In this document: positions 39,787 to 49,901 of the stretch, one piece after another
How the letters are laid out: each line of letters opens with the position of its first letter
How positions within the stretch are numbered: position 1 is the stretch's first letter
NCBI GenBank assembly: GCA_009731375.1
Contig: BJOX01000105.1
Coordinates: forward strand, 433,442 to 487,250
Origin: Paulinella micropora
Taxonomy: Eukaryota; Cercozoa; Imbricatea; Euglyphida
DNA length: 53,809 bases
Direction: 5' to 3'
Position numbers and translations under genes: made by a program
Notes under the pieces: model-generated
Told to the model about the DNA's origin: nothing
The model's database searches: none
What the model saw: only the letters and a program-made list of their open reading frames with translations

Positions 39787-41230
39787 TGATCAGAAGCTCC
39801 TAGTTTCTTCGGTACAATTTACAGACTTCCAGCGCTTCGTTCTCAGCAGCCAAGTCCGCTTGTATGGCTTGCTTTTGAAAAGCTTTCAAAGCCCATATCA
39901 AGAGCTTTCTACTGAGCAACGACACAGGTTATAAGCACAACAGTGGGCTCAGAAAGAAGCGTTTGAGGTCGTTCTTTATTTTACTTGACAACTAAGAATC
40001 TCTTGTGTAGGTAGGTTTTTGGTTCTTGCATACAGTCAACAGTCACTTAAGCGCTTCGTTCTCAGACAGTTTTGGATTTTGTTGCTTGTGAAGCGATCCA
40101 TTTGAAAGCTCTAAGCGCTAACTCTGGTTGGTGTTGTTGTAGTGATCTCCCTGAACTCTATCAGCAATATAGCTTTTATCTGATGATCCAAGCGGTTGAA
40201 GTAAATGTTTATTATAAATACAAACTGCGAAGCCATCACGTGGGCACAATCGTATGGCGAAAACAGTCAGAAATGCCCAACATTTCAACCTTACTTCCCG
40301 TGAAAATTTAGAGAAAGTAAATTATAATGCTGAGATTTGTCCTCAGGTCCCTTGTGCATGTTTCTGTAGCGGTCCCTTTGCCGCCGCCGATATCGATGGA
40401 GCGTCAAGAATCTGTCTGTCCCTCCACTCTGCCCTCCAAGACTGAACTGTGCCAAGTAGCTCTCGACGGGCTGTGGTAAAGGAAATTGTCAGGCAGTATA
40501 TGCATACATACCCACATGTAACTGTACAAATATACAGCACTCATTATATTTAGAGAAAATATTTGCATTTCTATTAATAGGTACAGTCTGCATCTCGATT
40601 ATAAGCGTTCAAAGTGTCAAACGCAGCTTGCACCCAAGCCCAAGCCAGGTACCTGAGCTCCTCCTTTGAGAACGTACAATAAACAGTGACTTCAAGGGCT
40701 TCGTTCTCAGCCAATAGTGGCTTTTGTTGCTTGCGCAGTGGTTCGTTTGAAAGCTCTTCAAGAACTTTCTTATGAGCCACGACACAGGGTATGAAAGCCA
40801 TGGATGAGAACGAAGCGCTGAGAGTCAATGATCATTTTACTTAACAACCAGGAACCATTCTTTGTGTTTGGTGTTTCGTTCTTAAGTACCGATATCTATG
40901 GCTTCAAGCGCTTCGTTCTCAGTAAATATGGCTGCGGTTGCTTGCGTAGTGGTCTGTTCGGAAGTTATCAGCAAGGGGCTTTCTAATTAGCCGCAAAATA
41001 GGTTTTGAAAGAGGGAGAAAAAAAAAACGGTTGAAAACTGTTGAAAGCGCTGAGTCACATGGACCAGTCGAGGTTCATTAGACAGCCCTGTGTGAGAGCT
41101 TCCGAACGTATTACTGCGCAGGCAACAAATTGCCTCAATTAGACATAACGAAGCGTATGAAGTCGTCCTGCATCGTAGCTCTAAACTAAGAATCGCTCTG
41201 ATGGTGTAGCTAAGAATTAAGACATCGATC
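39787..41230. repeat. Cluster of about four foldback elements
   Basis: Units of about 200-250 bp at about 39790-40010, 40020-40330, 40600-40870 and 40880-41225. The arms read GACTTCCAGCGCTTCGTTCTCAG or close on one side, and its inverse (GAGAACGAAGCGCTGAGAGTCA) then CATTTTACTTAACAACCAGGAAC on the other. The middle has AAAGCTCTTCAAGAACTTTC-like sequence. Small frames here are shadows of the repeat. 40330-40600 shows nothing else certain. Confidence 0.6.
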
Positions 41231-41342
41231 TCTATGACTTTTGTGTGTAAACACAGGATTTTGGGCCACGCTACTTAAAATGTACACAGAGGTCATCATC
41301 CTTCCCTTGTTTCTTCATCCTCTGCCTATTATTATTACTATT

Positions 41343-41610
41343 ATCCCTGATAGGTGTTGTGAGTAGGGGGTGGGGGGGTTGTAGGGGGAGGTGGAGTCTA
41401 AAAATTGTACCCCCCGCGTCCCACCTGCAAATCGGCACCCGCTCATCAATTAACCATAGTTTGTGGCAACCAGGAGTTGGGGGCTCATACTTGCAGGGTG
41501 GCTAGCCCCAGACTCGATGTTGATGCTAATATTTTTTTTTTCTCTTTCTTTCTTTCTTTCTTTCTTGCAAATGTGCGTTAGGGGAGTGTCCTGAATGCCG
41601 GAGTTCCTTT
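41343..41610 (+). mobile_element. Family R fragment
   Basis: Starts TCCCTGATAGGTGTTGTGAG after (ATT)n, with one 175-185 bp unit to TGTCCTGAATGCCGGAGTTC, then breaks into a T homopolymer. Confidence 0.75.
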
Positions 41611-41613
41611 TTT

Positions 41614-41684
<71 letters not shown>

Positions 41685-41685
41685 T

Positions 41686-41746
<61 letters not shown>

Positions 41747-42125
41747 CCTCGCTTTCCTCTTCCTGCTCCTCCTTTCCCTGCTTTTCTTTTTTTCTTTTTT
41801 AAATTCTTCTCCTTCTCTCTCTCTGTCTCTCTCTGTGTGTCTCTCTCTCTCACTTGCTTCTCCGTCATTTTCCTCCTCAACCTCCTCCTCCTCCTCCTCC
41901 TCCTTCTTCTTCTTCTTCTTCTTCTTCTTCTTCTTCTGCTGCTGCTGCTGCTTCTGCAGCTGCTTCTGCTTCTCCTTCTTCTCCTTCTTCTTCTTCTTCT
42001 TCTTCTTCTTCTGCTGCTGCTGCTACTGCGTTCTTTCTTCTTCTTTTCCTCTTCATCCTCCTCCACCTTCTCTTCTTCTTCTTCTTCTTCTTCTTCTTCT
42101 TTTTCTTCTTCTTCTTCTTCTTCTC
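41611..42125. repeat. Poly-T and (TCC)/(TTC)/(TGC) tracts
   Basis: About 130 T bases with one ATTTTATAT break, then CT, TCC, TTC and TGC triplets. The frames are poly-Phe, Leu and Ser. Confidence 0.95.
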
Positions 42126-42186
42126 AACCTTCTCCCCTCCTCTTCGTATTGATCACTTACGAACTACCACCTCTCATGTTGCCCAG

Positions 42187-42232
42187 GTGTTACTGTTTCG
42201 AGATATCACCCACGTCTATCTGGTCTTCTCCT
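42187..42232 (+). CDS. TRK/HKT transporter, candidate exon 12 (cut by gap)
   Basis: After the acceptor TTGCCCAG an open frame reads VLLFRDITHVYLVFS and runs into the ten-N gap. In TRKs the fourth domain starts with L..QL..D.W.....F, which this resembles. Its phase (0) does not match exon 11 (phase 1), so a missing exon or a sequence error is needed. The hydrophobic frame beyond the gap (YYLGVLLLFVVAVAVVIFVV) might continue the helix or be chance in T-rich DNA. Confidence 0.35.
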
Positions 42233-42354
42233 NNNNNNNNNNTCTCTATCTCTTTCTCGCTCTCTCGCTTTTTGTGCTTTCGATATTACCTGGGTGTCTT
42301 GCTGCTTTTTGTTGTCGCTGTTGCTGTCGTTATTTTCGTTGTTACTGTTTCTGT

Positions 42355-42480
42355 TGGTAATTCGTTTATTTGTTTATTCGTTCATTTATTTATTTGTTTA
42401 TTCGTTTGTTTATTTATTTGTATTCGTTTATTCATTTCTTTATTTTTTAACTTATCATTTATGCATATATTTATTTGCTA
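42355..42480. repeat. (TTTA/TTCG)n
   Basis: Imperfect TTTATTCGTTTA repeats, intronic. Confidence 0.85.
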
Positions 42481-42627
42481 CTACCTATTGGTTTGTATCG
42501 TATCTCAACCGTCTGATGTGTGCCCATACATACATACATACATACATACATACAGGCCACTTGGCTCATTTGCTACCTAGAGGGCCCAAAGATTTTCCAA
42601 GATAGAGGGTCCTTCTTCACTCTAGAT

Positions 42628-42975
42628 AGGGTTCTTAGTTATTTAGTGCTCTGAACCATGACTTAAAGCGTTTCATTTCTTTCAAGCCGAGTCTTGCGTT
42701 TCGGTTCGAAAGTCATGATTGATGATTCTTCATAAATAACTGGGCACCTGTGATATGTCAATAAGAAGTACTTAGTTCTCAAGTACCATGGAGCAATGAT
42801 TTCCAGCGCTTCTTTTTCAGTCGATTCAGCGTCTTGTCGCGTGTACTGCAGCTTATTTAAAAGCTTTCATTACGAGCTCTCTGACGAGCCACGACGCGCA
42901 GCTTTAGTTTTGACGCAAAGATTGGCTGCAAACGAAGCGTTTCTCGTCATTGTTTGCTTGACTTAACGACTAAGA
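42628..42975. repeat. Two foldback elements
   Basis: 42628-42740 starts GGTTCTTAGTTATTTAGTGC and contains GACTTAAAGCGTTTCATTTC. 42770-42975 runs from TTCCAGCGCTTCTTTTTCAG to AACGAAGCGTTTCTCGTCAT and GACTTAACGACTAAGAACTT. Confidence 0.6.
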
Positions 42976-43044
42976 ACTTCTCATGGAAATATATGTTTCT
43001 TACTTCCTTTGTACCTATGCATGCCCTGGAAACATGTGTTGCAG

Positions 43045-43100
43045 GTTCAGCGTCTTGAAAATCCTCTTCGAGGTCCATTCTTTCTCAGTACCACAGGCTT
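43045..43100 (+). CDS. TRK/HKT transporter, exon with fourth pore loop (partial)
   Basis: The acceptor TGTGTTGCAG. In phase 2 it reads FSVLKILFEVHSF, and one base shifted LSTTGLGG before the G-run and the gap at 43118. Together this matches the fourth pore loop F..LFEVVSA.GTVGLS.G, with the filter Gly in TGLG. A one-base indel must be assumed near 43083, close to a homopolymer and a gap, so a sequencing error is likely. The exon end is in the gap. Confidence 0.55.
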
Positions 43101-43331
43101 GGGGGGGGGGGGGGGGGNNNNNNNNNNNNNNNNNNNNNNNNNNNNNNNNNNNNNNNNNNNNNNNNNNNNNNNNNNNNNNNNNNNNNNNNNNNNNNNNNNN
43201 NNNNNNNNNNNNNNNNNNNNNNNNNNNNNNNNNNNNNNNNNNNNNNNNNNNNNNNNNNNNNNNNNNNNNNNNNNNNNNNNNNNNNNNNNNNNNNNNNNNN
43301 NNNNNNNNNNNNNNNNNNNNNNNNNNNNNNN

Positions 43332-43560
43332 CCCCCCCCCCCCCCCCCCCCACATACACACACACACACACAACCCACCCACCCCCAAAATCCCGCACTC
43401 GCTTATCAATAAATTATATGGTTTGGCAACCAGGAGGAGTTGGGAGCTCATACTTGCAGGGTGGTTAGCCCCAGACTCGATGTTGATGCTGACATGGTTT
43501 TTTTTAGAATTCATGCAAATATTTGCGTTAGGGGGGTGTCCTGAATGCCAGAGTTCCTTT
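43332..43560 (+). mobile_element. Family R fragment after gap
   Basis: Poly-C and (CA)n, then a unit from TCAATAAATTATATGG through GGTTAGCCCCAGACTCGATG to GTGTCCTGAATGCCAGAGTT. Confidence 0.7.
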
Positions 43561-43632
43561 TTTTTTCGAAAGAAATCGGTTTTATGTTTTTTAGTTTGTA
43601 TATTTTTAGAAAAGTGGACCGAATTTCAAGCG

Positions 43633-43640
43633 CGCGCATG

Positions 43641-43677
<37 letters not shown>

Positions 43678-43822
43678 GCACACACACACACACCAACCAC
43701 ACACACACACACACACACACACTCTCACACACAAATCCAAGAACAACAACAACTTATTTTTTCTCTTTTTTTTTTTGTGTGCTTGGAAGTCGGTCTATTT
43801 TCTAAAAATATAAAATTTGCCT

Positions 43823-43876
<54 letters not shown>

Positions 43877-43878
43877 GG
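43633..43878. repeat. (CA)n and poly-T
   Basis: A CA tract with GCGCGCATGCACG variants, then a run of about 50 T ending at the ten-N gap. 43889-44180 holds nothing I can name. Confidence 0.95.
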
Positions 43879-44205
43879 NNNNNNNNNNACCGCATTCCAA
43901 GCAAGCAAAAAACAAACAATCAAAAAAAGGTGAGTGGGTCTGTTGGAGTTCTCTTTTTGTGTTTTCGGTTTGATTGCAAGTGGGATCTTTGCCTGCATTA
44001 CATGAGCTCTTCCTTTTGATTTCTGGCGTTTCTTCCTCTCCCTCTCATACTCGGCTCTTCAGATCGGTCTCTGCGCGGCGTGGCGTGCAAGTTTCGAGGC
44101 ATGGATATTGGATTTGATGATGAGTTTAGAATTTGATTTAGTATTGTATATATTTTAATACTGTCACCATCTTTCAGCCATAATAATAATAATAATAATG
44201 ATAAT

Positions 44206-44474
44206 AGTGCTTCTCTGTCAATGGCTGATGCATTTCTGCACATGCGCCTCCATCGTCTCACCCGTGAGGGGAGTACGAAGAATTGACGATAGGCTCTAAT
44301 GACACCCCCGCAAGGGCAGTTCCAACACTTCCAGACGGGCCGGTATGTTCAATGAAAATACTGGTCCAGAAATAGACCGGTATGTTCAATGAAAATACTG
44401 GTGGCACCGACGGGAATCGAACTGGCGACAGGGCCCAGATGGTAGAACTTGACCACTGGGCTATCACGGTGTCC
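44206..44474 (-). mobile_element. tRNA-derived SINE, tandem copy 1
   Basis: Full length on the minus strand, from AGTGCTTCTCTGTCAATGGC to CTATCACGGTGTCC. It shares with the next copy a variant (CAGAAATAGACCGG) not seen elsewhere, so the two arose from each other. Confidence 0.9.
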
Positions 44475-44568
<94 letters not shown>

Positions 44569-44581
44569 TAACAATAATAAT

Positions 44582-44850
44582 AGTGCTTCTCTGTCAATGG
44601 CTGATGCATTTCTGCACATGCGCCTCCATCGTCTCACCCGTGAGGGGAGTACGAAGAATTGACGATAAGCTCTAATGACACCCCCGCAAGGGCAGTTCCA
44701 ACACTTCCAGACGGGCCGGTATGTTCAATGAAAATACTGGTCCAGAAATAGACCGGTATGTTCAATGAAAATACTGGTGGCACCGACGGGAATCGAACTG
44801 GCGACAGGGCCCAGATGGTAGAACTTGACCACTGGGCTATCACGGTGTCC
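44582..44850 (-). mobile_element. tRNA-derived SINE, tandem copy 2
   Basis: 269 bp, nearly identical to tandem copy 1, separated from it by about 107 bases of (AAT)n. Confidence 0.9.
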
Positions 44851-44912
<62 letters not shown>

Positions 44913-44913
<1 letters not shown>

Positions 44914-45073
44914 GTGCTTCTCTGTCAATGGCTGATGCAAATCTGCACATGCGCCTCCATCGTCTCACCCGTGAGGGGAGTACGAAGAATTGACGATAGG
45001 CTCTAATGACACCCCCGCAAGGGCAGTTCCAACACTTCCAGACGGACCGGTATGTTCAATGAAAATACTGGTC
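44913..45073 (-). mobile_element. tRNA-derived SINE, tandem copy 3 (5' truncated)
   Basis: Carries the 3' two-thirds only. It breaks off after GAAAATACTGGTC into (AAT)n and lacks the tRNA-like head. Confidence 0.9.
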
Positions 45074-45106
<33 letters not shown>

Positions 45107-45491
45107 GGATTTTTTTTTTGTCTTTTTTTTCCGGTTAGCAAGATTTTATAGAAAAAAAGAGAAAGACGAAAAGACAAACTATAATCATGTGATCTGGCCC
45201 AAATAAGCTGCAGCGCAGGTCCTGATACTGAAACCAACGTTCAAGAGCTAGGCTCCACAGAAAGAGGAATATGAGAGAGAGAGAGAGAGAGAGTGAAAGA
45301 GAGGCGAGAGAGAAAGAAAGATAGAAGAGCAGAAGAATGAAAAGGAAAGCAATTGATAAAAACATAAGACCAAGCTGACATAACCACACAACAAAAATAC
45401 GCAACACAAGCACAAACAAACAACCCAGACGGGGGCAAGGGAGACGGTATATGTGGCAAAAGCAGAATGCAGAGGTCAGACATAACCAACA

Positions 45492-45695
45492 TTGGGCGCA
45501 AGTAAGAACGATTGTCAGACAGTGAGACAGGCTATAAGGAAACTTCTTAAGCAATACACTCGCACCCGTAGGCTGGCTAGCCAGGTGGGGCATGTGCAGA
45601 GCGTAGTAAGGCTGGACGTGGCCGAAGGCGACGCGAGTATGCCAAGTGTCGGAATATCCTTAAGGACAGGCCCAGGCCTGGCAACCTATCAGACA
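45492..45695 (+). other. Unassigned open segment
   Basis: A frame reads GASKNDCQTVRQAIRKLLKQ, YTRTRRLASQVGHVQSVVRL and DVAEGDASMPSVGISLRTGP. Composition is not repetitive and the segment is GC-richer than its flanks. No splice sites or homology are evident. It lies in the intron between the fourth pore loop and the C-terminal exons. Confidence 0.2.
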
Positions 45696-45754
45696 CGCAG
45701 CATTTTTTGTTGTTGTTGTTGTTTCCCCCCCTTTTTTTTGTGTTTAGTTTTTCT

Positions 45755-45965
45755 CTCTTGCGGGAACCAGGAGGAGTAGGGGGCTCATCCTCCTGGTTCC
45801 CGCAAGATACTTGCAGGATGTCAAGCCCCAGACTCGTTGTCGATGTTTATATACTTATTTTTTGTAGTTCATGTAAATATTTGCGTTAGGGGAGTGTCGT
45901 GAATTTATCAAAATTCCTCTTGTTTGGCAGTATTGCCGGCACCTAATATGCGCACCCTGTCGAAT
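45755..45965 (+). mobile_element. Family R fragment with internal inversion
   Basis: Contains GCGGGAACCAGGAGGAGTAG and its near-inverse CATCCTCCTGGTTCCCGCAA side by side, then CAAGCCCCAGACTCGTTGTC and GGGGAGTGTCGTGAATTTAT. This makes a 20-base hairpin not present in other copies. A C-run and a gap follow. Confidence 0.7.
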
Positions 45966-45999
45966 GGGAAAGCGGGTGGGGTAGGGGGAAAATTGTGTC

Positions 46000-46030
<31 letters not shown>

Positions 46031-46348
46031 ACAATAAAAANNNNNNNNNNNNNNNNNNNNNNNNNNNNNNNNNNNNNNNNNNNNNNNNNNNNNNNNNNNN
46101 NNNNNNNNNNNNNNNNNNNNNNNNNNNNNNNNNNNNNNNNNNNNNNNNNNNNNNNNNNNNNNNNNNNNNNNNNNNNNNNNNNNNNNNNNNNNNNNNNNNN
46201 NNNNNNNNNNNNNNNNNNNNNNNNNNNNNNNNNNNNNNNNNNNNNNNNNNNNNNNNNNNNNNNNNNNNNNNNNNNNNNNNNNNNNNNNNNNNNNNNNNNN
46301 NNNNNNNNNNNNNNNNNNNNNNNNNNNNNNNNNNNNNNNNNNNNNNNN

Positions 46349-46420
46349 CGCACTCCCCTCACGGGTGAGACGATGGAGGCGCATGTGCAGAAATGCATCA
46401 GCCATTGACAGAGAAGCACT
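46349..46420 (+). mobile_element. SINE 3' end after gap
   Basis: CTCCCCTCACGGGTGAGACG to GACAGAGAAGCACT, plus strand, then (ATT)n. Confidence 0.85.
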
Positions 46421-46459
46421 ATTATGGTTATTATTATTATTATTATTATTATTTTTATT

Positions 46460-46870
46460 CAGCCCAATGGCCTCAAGGCGTTAAACTGTGACGCCAACTC
46501 ATAACCCTTTGGTGGTAGATGCTGGGGAGGAGGGTCGTTGCGCGCGTAAAAGATCTTAAACTCCGCATATGCTGGTTGATAGCCCAGGACCCAGCAGACA
46601 CCAGATTGTTATGGGTGGGGTTTCGAGGCAGCTCTAGCAACCGCGCTTGGTGTATGCACTTGCACATTCGGTGACGTCTTGCAAGAGGTTGCTGGGACTG
46701 CGGAATAACCTCGGCTTAGTGCAGTCTTGCCCTCAGGAGCTCCATCGGTGGCCCCGATCATCAGGCGAGAGACTGACACGGGGGGGTGGAGGACCTCGAA
46801 CAAGGGTATTGGAGGCTTATGTCCGTTGAGGATATGCCATTAGCTGCATCAGTACGCCTCAGATATAGTA
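46460..46870 (+). repeat. Repeat B, copy 5
   Basis: The same 411 bp as copy 1, beginning at the same base (CAGCCCAATGG after TTTTTATT). (TTA)n follows, then a ten-N gap. Confidence 0.9.
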
Positions 46871-46985
46871 TTATTATTATTATTATTATTATTAGACTNN
46901 NNNNNNNNATTATTATTATTATTATTATTATTATTATACTAGTAGTAGTAGTAGTAGTAGTGGTAGTAGTAGTAGTGGTAGCAGC

Positions 46986-47016
<31 letters not shown>

Positions 47017-47020
47017 ATAT
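46871..47020. repeat. (TTA)n and (AGT)n
   Basis: Triplet tracts close the intron 30 bases before the next transporter exon. Confidence 0.95.
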
Positions 47021-47052
47021 TGTTTTTATTGTCATATTATGTTTTGTGATAG

Positions 47053-47136
47053 GCCTTCCCGTTTCGTTTGGTGGGGTGCTCAATGGCTGGTCGAAAGCAT
47101 GCTTAATCTTTGTCATGATGGCGGGACGACACAGAG
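47053..47136 (+). CDS. TRK/HKT transporter, exon 13: last helix and GRHRG motif
   Basis: The acceptor TGTGATAG and donor CACAGAG|GTAGAG bound 84 bases, phase 1 to phase 1. It reads (G)LPVSFGGVLNGWSKACLI then FVMMAGRHRG. The match to the TRK C-terminal pattern G......SG.....KL.I...M..GRHRGLP is strong, and GRHRGLP is completed by the next exon. Confidence 0.9.
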
Positions 47137-47251
47137 GTAGAGAGAGAGAGAGAGAGAGGAGAGTGTCATTGTTCATAGTTCTTAGCAACTAGAAACCTCG
47201 ACGCCTCTCTTTCTCTCTACTATCTATCTATTATCTATATCATGCACGCAG

Positions 47252-47331
47252 GATTGCCGAGTTCGGACGACCCTGCTGTGTCCCCCCCACTCTACACCAG
47301 CCTGCGCGAATTTCGACAAAAGAAAGCAGAG
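47252..47331 (+). CDS. TRK/HKT transporter, exon 14: start of the C-terminal tail
   Basis: The acceptor GCACGCAG; phase 1. It reads (G)LPSSDDPAVSPPLYTSLRE then FRQKKAE. GRHRGLP.S.D.A is the family's last conserved motif. The end is set at GCAGAG|GTCCAG, a weak donor that keeps phase 0 with the next exon. If not used, the frame stops seven codons later at 47348-47350. Confidence 0.8.
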
Positions 47332-47506
47332 GTCCAGTATCTATGTGTGTAGTATATATATGCATACATGCAAGCATCCATAAGCGCATACGCACACTCA
47401 CGGTGATAATTCTTAGCATCATTTGTGACGGTCGTGCTCATTCTGATGAAAATTCAGCGAAAATAATTTTAAATCTGCCATTCGTCCTCATGTGCTGGTT
47501 GTTTAG

Positions 47507-47587
47507 GTTTTGAAACACATAGAGAGGGACTACCTCCAGCGGAAAATAGAAAGGAGACTCGCCTCGACGGTTGAAGAAAACGAGTAG
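47507..47587 (+). CDS. TRK/HKT transporter, exon 15: basic tail, possible stop
   Basis: The acceptor GTTTAG; phase 0. It reads VLKHIERDYLQRKIERRLAS then TVEENE and TAG at 47585-47587. The charged, helical composition suits a cytosolic tail. A weak donor at CGACG|GTTGAA (47569/47570) would keep phase 0 and join the exon at 48355, extending the protein to 51993. I cannot decide between the two. Confidence 0.6.
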   Translation, partial: VLKHIERDYLQRKIERRLASTVEENE

Positions 47588-47589
47588 AG

Positions 47590-47705
47590 AGAGAAAGGAA
47601 TACAAGAAAAAAGAGAGAAGAGTATGGATATCGGTGGCGTAAAGGAGTAGATTAACAGATTGTGCATGTATCTATCTTATCTGTTTATGCATACCTCTAA
47701 TGATT

Positions 47706-47760
<55 letters not shown>

Positions 47761-48080
47761 CTTGCTCCACGGAGTGAACCAAGGCCACTTGAGGTGTCAC
47801 TGACCCTCCCTTGGGCTTGGTTTTTTTGAAATGGGTGCCATCCGTCGACAGACAGAGAATTAGGGGATGGATGGGTGTGGGTGTGCTGGGCCCGTGGTGG
47901 GGTGCCTTATGTGTGCCTAGCCATACGCCTATAAGTCACATGCCGAAACAGCGACGGGAAGCACAATTCTTTGCCCTCAGGGTGCCCTTTCTCGCTTGTT
48001 GAGCCCGGAATAAAACCCACAGTGCTCTGTCGGTTTATACTAGACTGTCGAACAGTCTCGAAACTCCATCTGCTTACTGG
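47590..48080. other. No gene seen; (CTAT)n at 47710-47760
   Basis: A mix of simple sequence and unique DNA. The 47811-48080 part has no convincing exon and adjoins the inverted repeat described next. Confidence 0.5.
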
Positions 48081-48083
48081 GTC

Positions 48084-48300
48084 CTCTGTAATGGAGGTGG
48101 GAGCTCGTTCTGCAAGGGGCGCTTTATGGAACGAGCCCTGGCCCCGCCTGGTACTAGGGAGATTTGGTATTGCCTGTATCAGTCCCTTCCGTGCAAACAT
48201 CACGGCTTAGCTGGGCATCGGGTTAATACTTTACCCACAGACTTCCTGGTTGACGAAGTCAGAAGCTCCTTTTTTCTGACATTAGTCGATGTTTCATCTG
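48084..48300 (+). repeat. Dispersed repeat, plus copy, next to (TATC)n
   Basis: About 215 bp from CTCTGTAATGGAGGTGGGAG through CCCTGGCCCCGCCTGGTACT to GACATTAGTCGATGTTTCAT, followed by (CTAT)n. Its near-identical inverse is at 49155-49370. Confidence 0.85.
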
Positions 48301-48354
48301 TCTATCTATCTATCTAATCTGTCCATCCATCTGTTTTCTGTCTGTGTGTGGTAG

Positions 48355-48399
48355 CACGGTTTGTCCGCGCTCAAGGTGCGCCACGAGTGGAATGAGCAG
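48355..48399 (+). CDS. C-terminal tail exon (transporter tail or separate gene)
   Basis: The acceptor GTGTGGTAG and donor GAGCAG|GTACAC bound 45 bases, phase 0 to phase 0, coding HGLSALKVRHEWNEQ. It is followed in phase by the exon at 48982. Confidence 0.5.
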
Positions 48400-48407
48400 G
48401 TACACAC

Positions 48408-48750
<343 letters not shown>

Positions 48751-48784
48751 GGGAAGAACGAAGTAAATAAAGGAAGAAAAGGAA

Positions 48785-48975
48785 GAAATGTCTGACGGTG
48801 TTACTTGAGAAGTTCATGCTTTTTTTAAGTCAAATGAAATGAACAGTGATTTCAAGCGCTTCGATCTCAGCCAATACTTGCGTCCCAAAACTGTGCAGGG
48901 ATTATTTAGAAAGCGCTAATCGGCTGAGAACGAAGAAGTCATTTGGGAGTGTGTAAGAACTAGGAACTTTTCTTG
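48785..48975. repeat. Foldback element
   Basis: GTGATTTCAAGCGCTTCGATCTCAGCC on one side and CGGCTGAGAACGAAGAAGTCAT then TAAGAACTAGGAACTTTTCT on the other. Confidence 0.65.
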
Positions 48976-48981
48976 GTGCAG

Positions 48982-49045
48982 GCTGCAGCCGTGCCGGTGA
49001 TTGCGTTAGACTTCAAACGCACCGACGCAGACAAAAGAGGCCAAG
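48982..49045 (+). CDS. C-terminal tail exon
   Basis: The acceptor CTTGGTGCAG and donor GCCAAG|GTAACA bound 64 bases, phase 0 to phase 1, coding AAAVPVIALDFKRTDADKRG. The splice sites are good and the phases agree with both neighbours. Confidence 0.55.
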
Positions 49046-49049
49046 GTAA

Positions 49050-49050
49050 C

Positions 49051-49104
<54 letters not shown>

Positions 49105-49154
49105 GTAGGTAGGTAGGTAGATAGATAGATAGATAGGTAGATAGATAGATAGAT
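49050..49154. repeat. (TAGA)n/(TAGG)n
   Basis: The tract begins five bases inside the intron and leads into the inverted dispersed repeat. Confidence 0.95.
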
Positions 49155-49368
49155 GAGATATCGACTAATGTCAGAAAAAAGGAGCTTCTGATTTCGTCAA
49201 CCAAGGAAGTCTGTGGGTAAAGTATTAACCCGATGCCCAGCTAAGCCGTGATGTTTGCACGGAAGGGACTGATACAGGCGATACCAAAGCTCCCTAGTAC
49301 CAGGCGGGGCCAGGGCTCGTTCCATAAGCGCCCCTTGCAGAACGAGCTCCCACCTTCATTACAGAGGG

Positions 49369-49370
<2 letters not shown>
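49155..49370 (-). repeat. Dispersed repeat, inverted copy between (TAGA)n tracts
   Basis: The inverse of 48084-48300 with few differences. (TAGA)n flanks it on both sides (49050-49154, 49371-49480), as (CTAT)n flanks the other copy. Confidence 0.85.
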
Positions 49371-49431
<61 letters not shown>

Positions 49432-49434
49432 ATC

Positions 49435-49481
<47 letters not shown>

Positions 49482-49552
49482 GAGAATAAGATAATTTAGT
49501 CTGTGTTTATTTATTTGTTTGACTTATTGTATGTTTCTCTCTCTTTCTCTCT

Positions 49553-49589
<37 letters not shown>

Positions 49590-49644
49590 TCATACACAGA
49601 CACACACACATTCTCTTTTTTGTTGGTGTCTGTAGTTTTTTTTA

Positions 49645-49678
<34 letters not shown>

Positions 49679-49740
49679 TATTTGTTCATTCTTTATTTGT
49701 TTAATTATTTTTTCAATTATTTGACTTTTTTATAATTACT
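49371..49740. repeat. (TAGA)n, (CT)n and (TTA)n tracts
   Basis: A tetranucleotide tract to about 49480, CT at 49530-49585 and TTA at 49648-49680. Nothing coding. Confidence 0.95.
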
Positions 49741-49776
49741 TTTTCTCTCTCTCTCATTGTTTTCTCTTTTGTTGAG

Positions 49777-49901
49777 ACGAGCATGTTGAGCACTCAACCG
49801 ACCGGTCAAGGCGCAGTAGCTACAGCACAGGACAACAGTACAAGACTTTGAGTGGGTCCGCGCGCAGTAGCTTCAGCACCGGACAACAGTACAAAACTAC
49901 T
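49777..49901 (+). CDS. C-terminal tail exon with a 17-residue tandem repeat
   Basis: The acceptor TTTGTTGAG and a perfect donor ACTACT|GTGAGT bound 125 bases, phase 1 to phase 0. It reads (D)EHVEHSTDRSRRSSYSTGQ, QYKTLSGSARSSFSTGQQYK then TT. A 51-base unit is repeated (RSSYSTGQQYKT.SGSA, RSSFSTGQQYKT). The donor GTGAGTGGGGTC stands exactly where the first unit has TTGAGTGGGTCC. Confidence 0.6.

Noticed and set aside
40574-40828. Minus-strand frame of 84 codons
   Set aside because: It coincides with one foldback element and its inverted arms.
43009-44019. Long frame spanning two gaps with CA and T tracts
   Set aside because: It is open only because N runs and simple repeats contain no stops. 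Only its first 56 bases after the acceptor at 43044 resemble a known protein, and in another frame.
44382-44476. Frames over the SINE head (such as the one reading DTVIAQWSSSTIWALSPVRF)
   Set aside because: They are reading frames across a tRNA-like retroposon and occur in every copy, so they are not genes.
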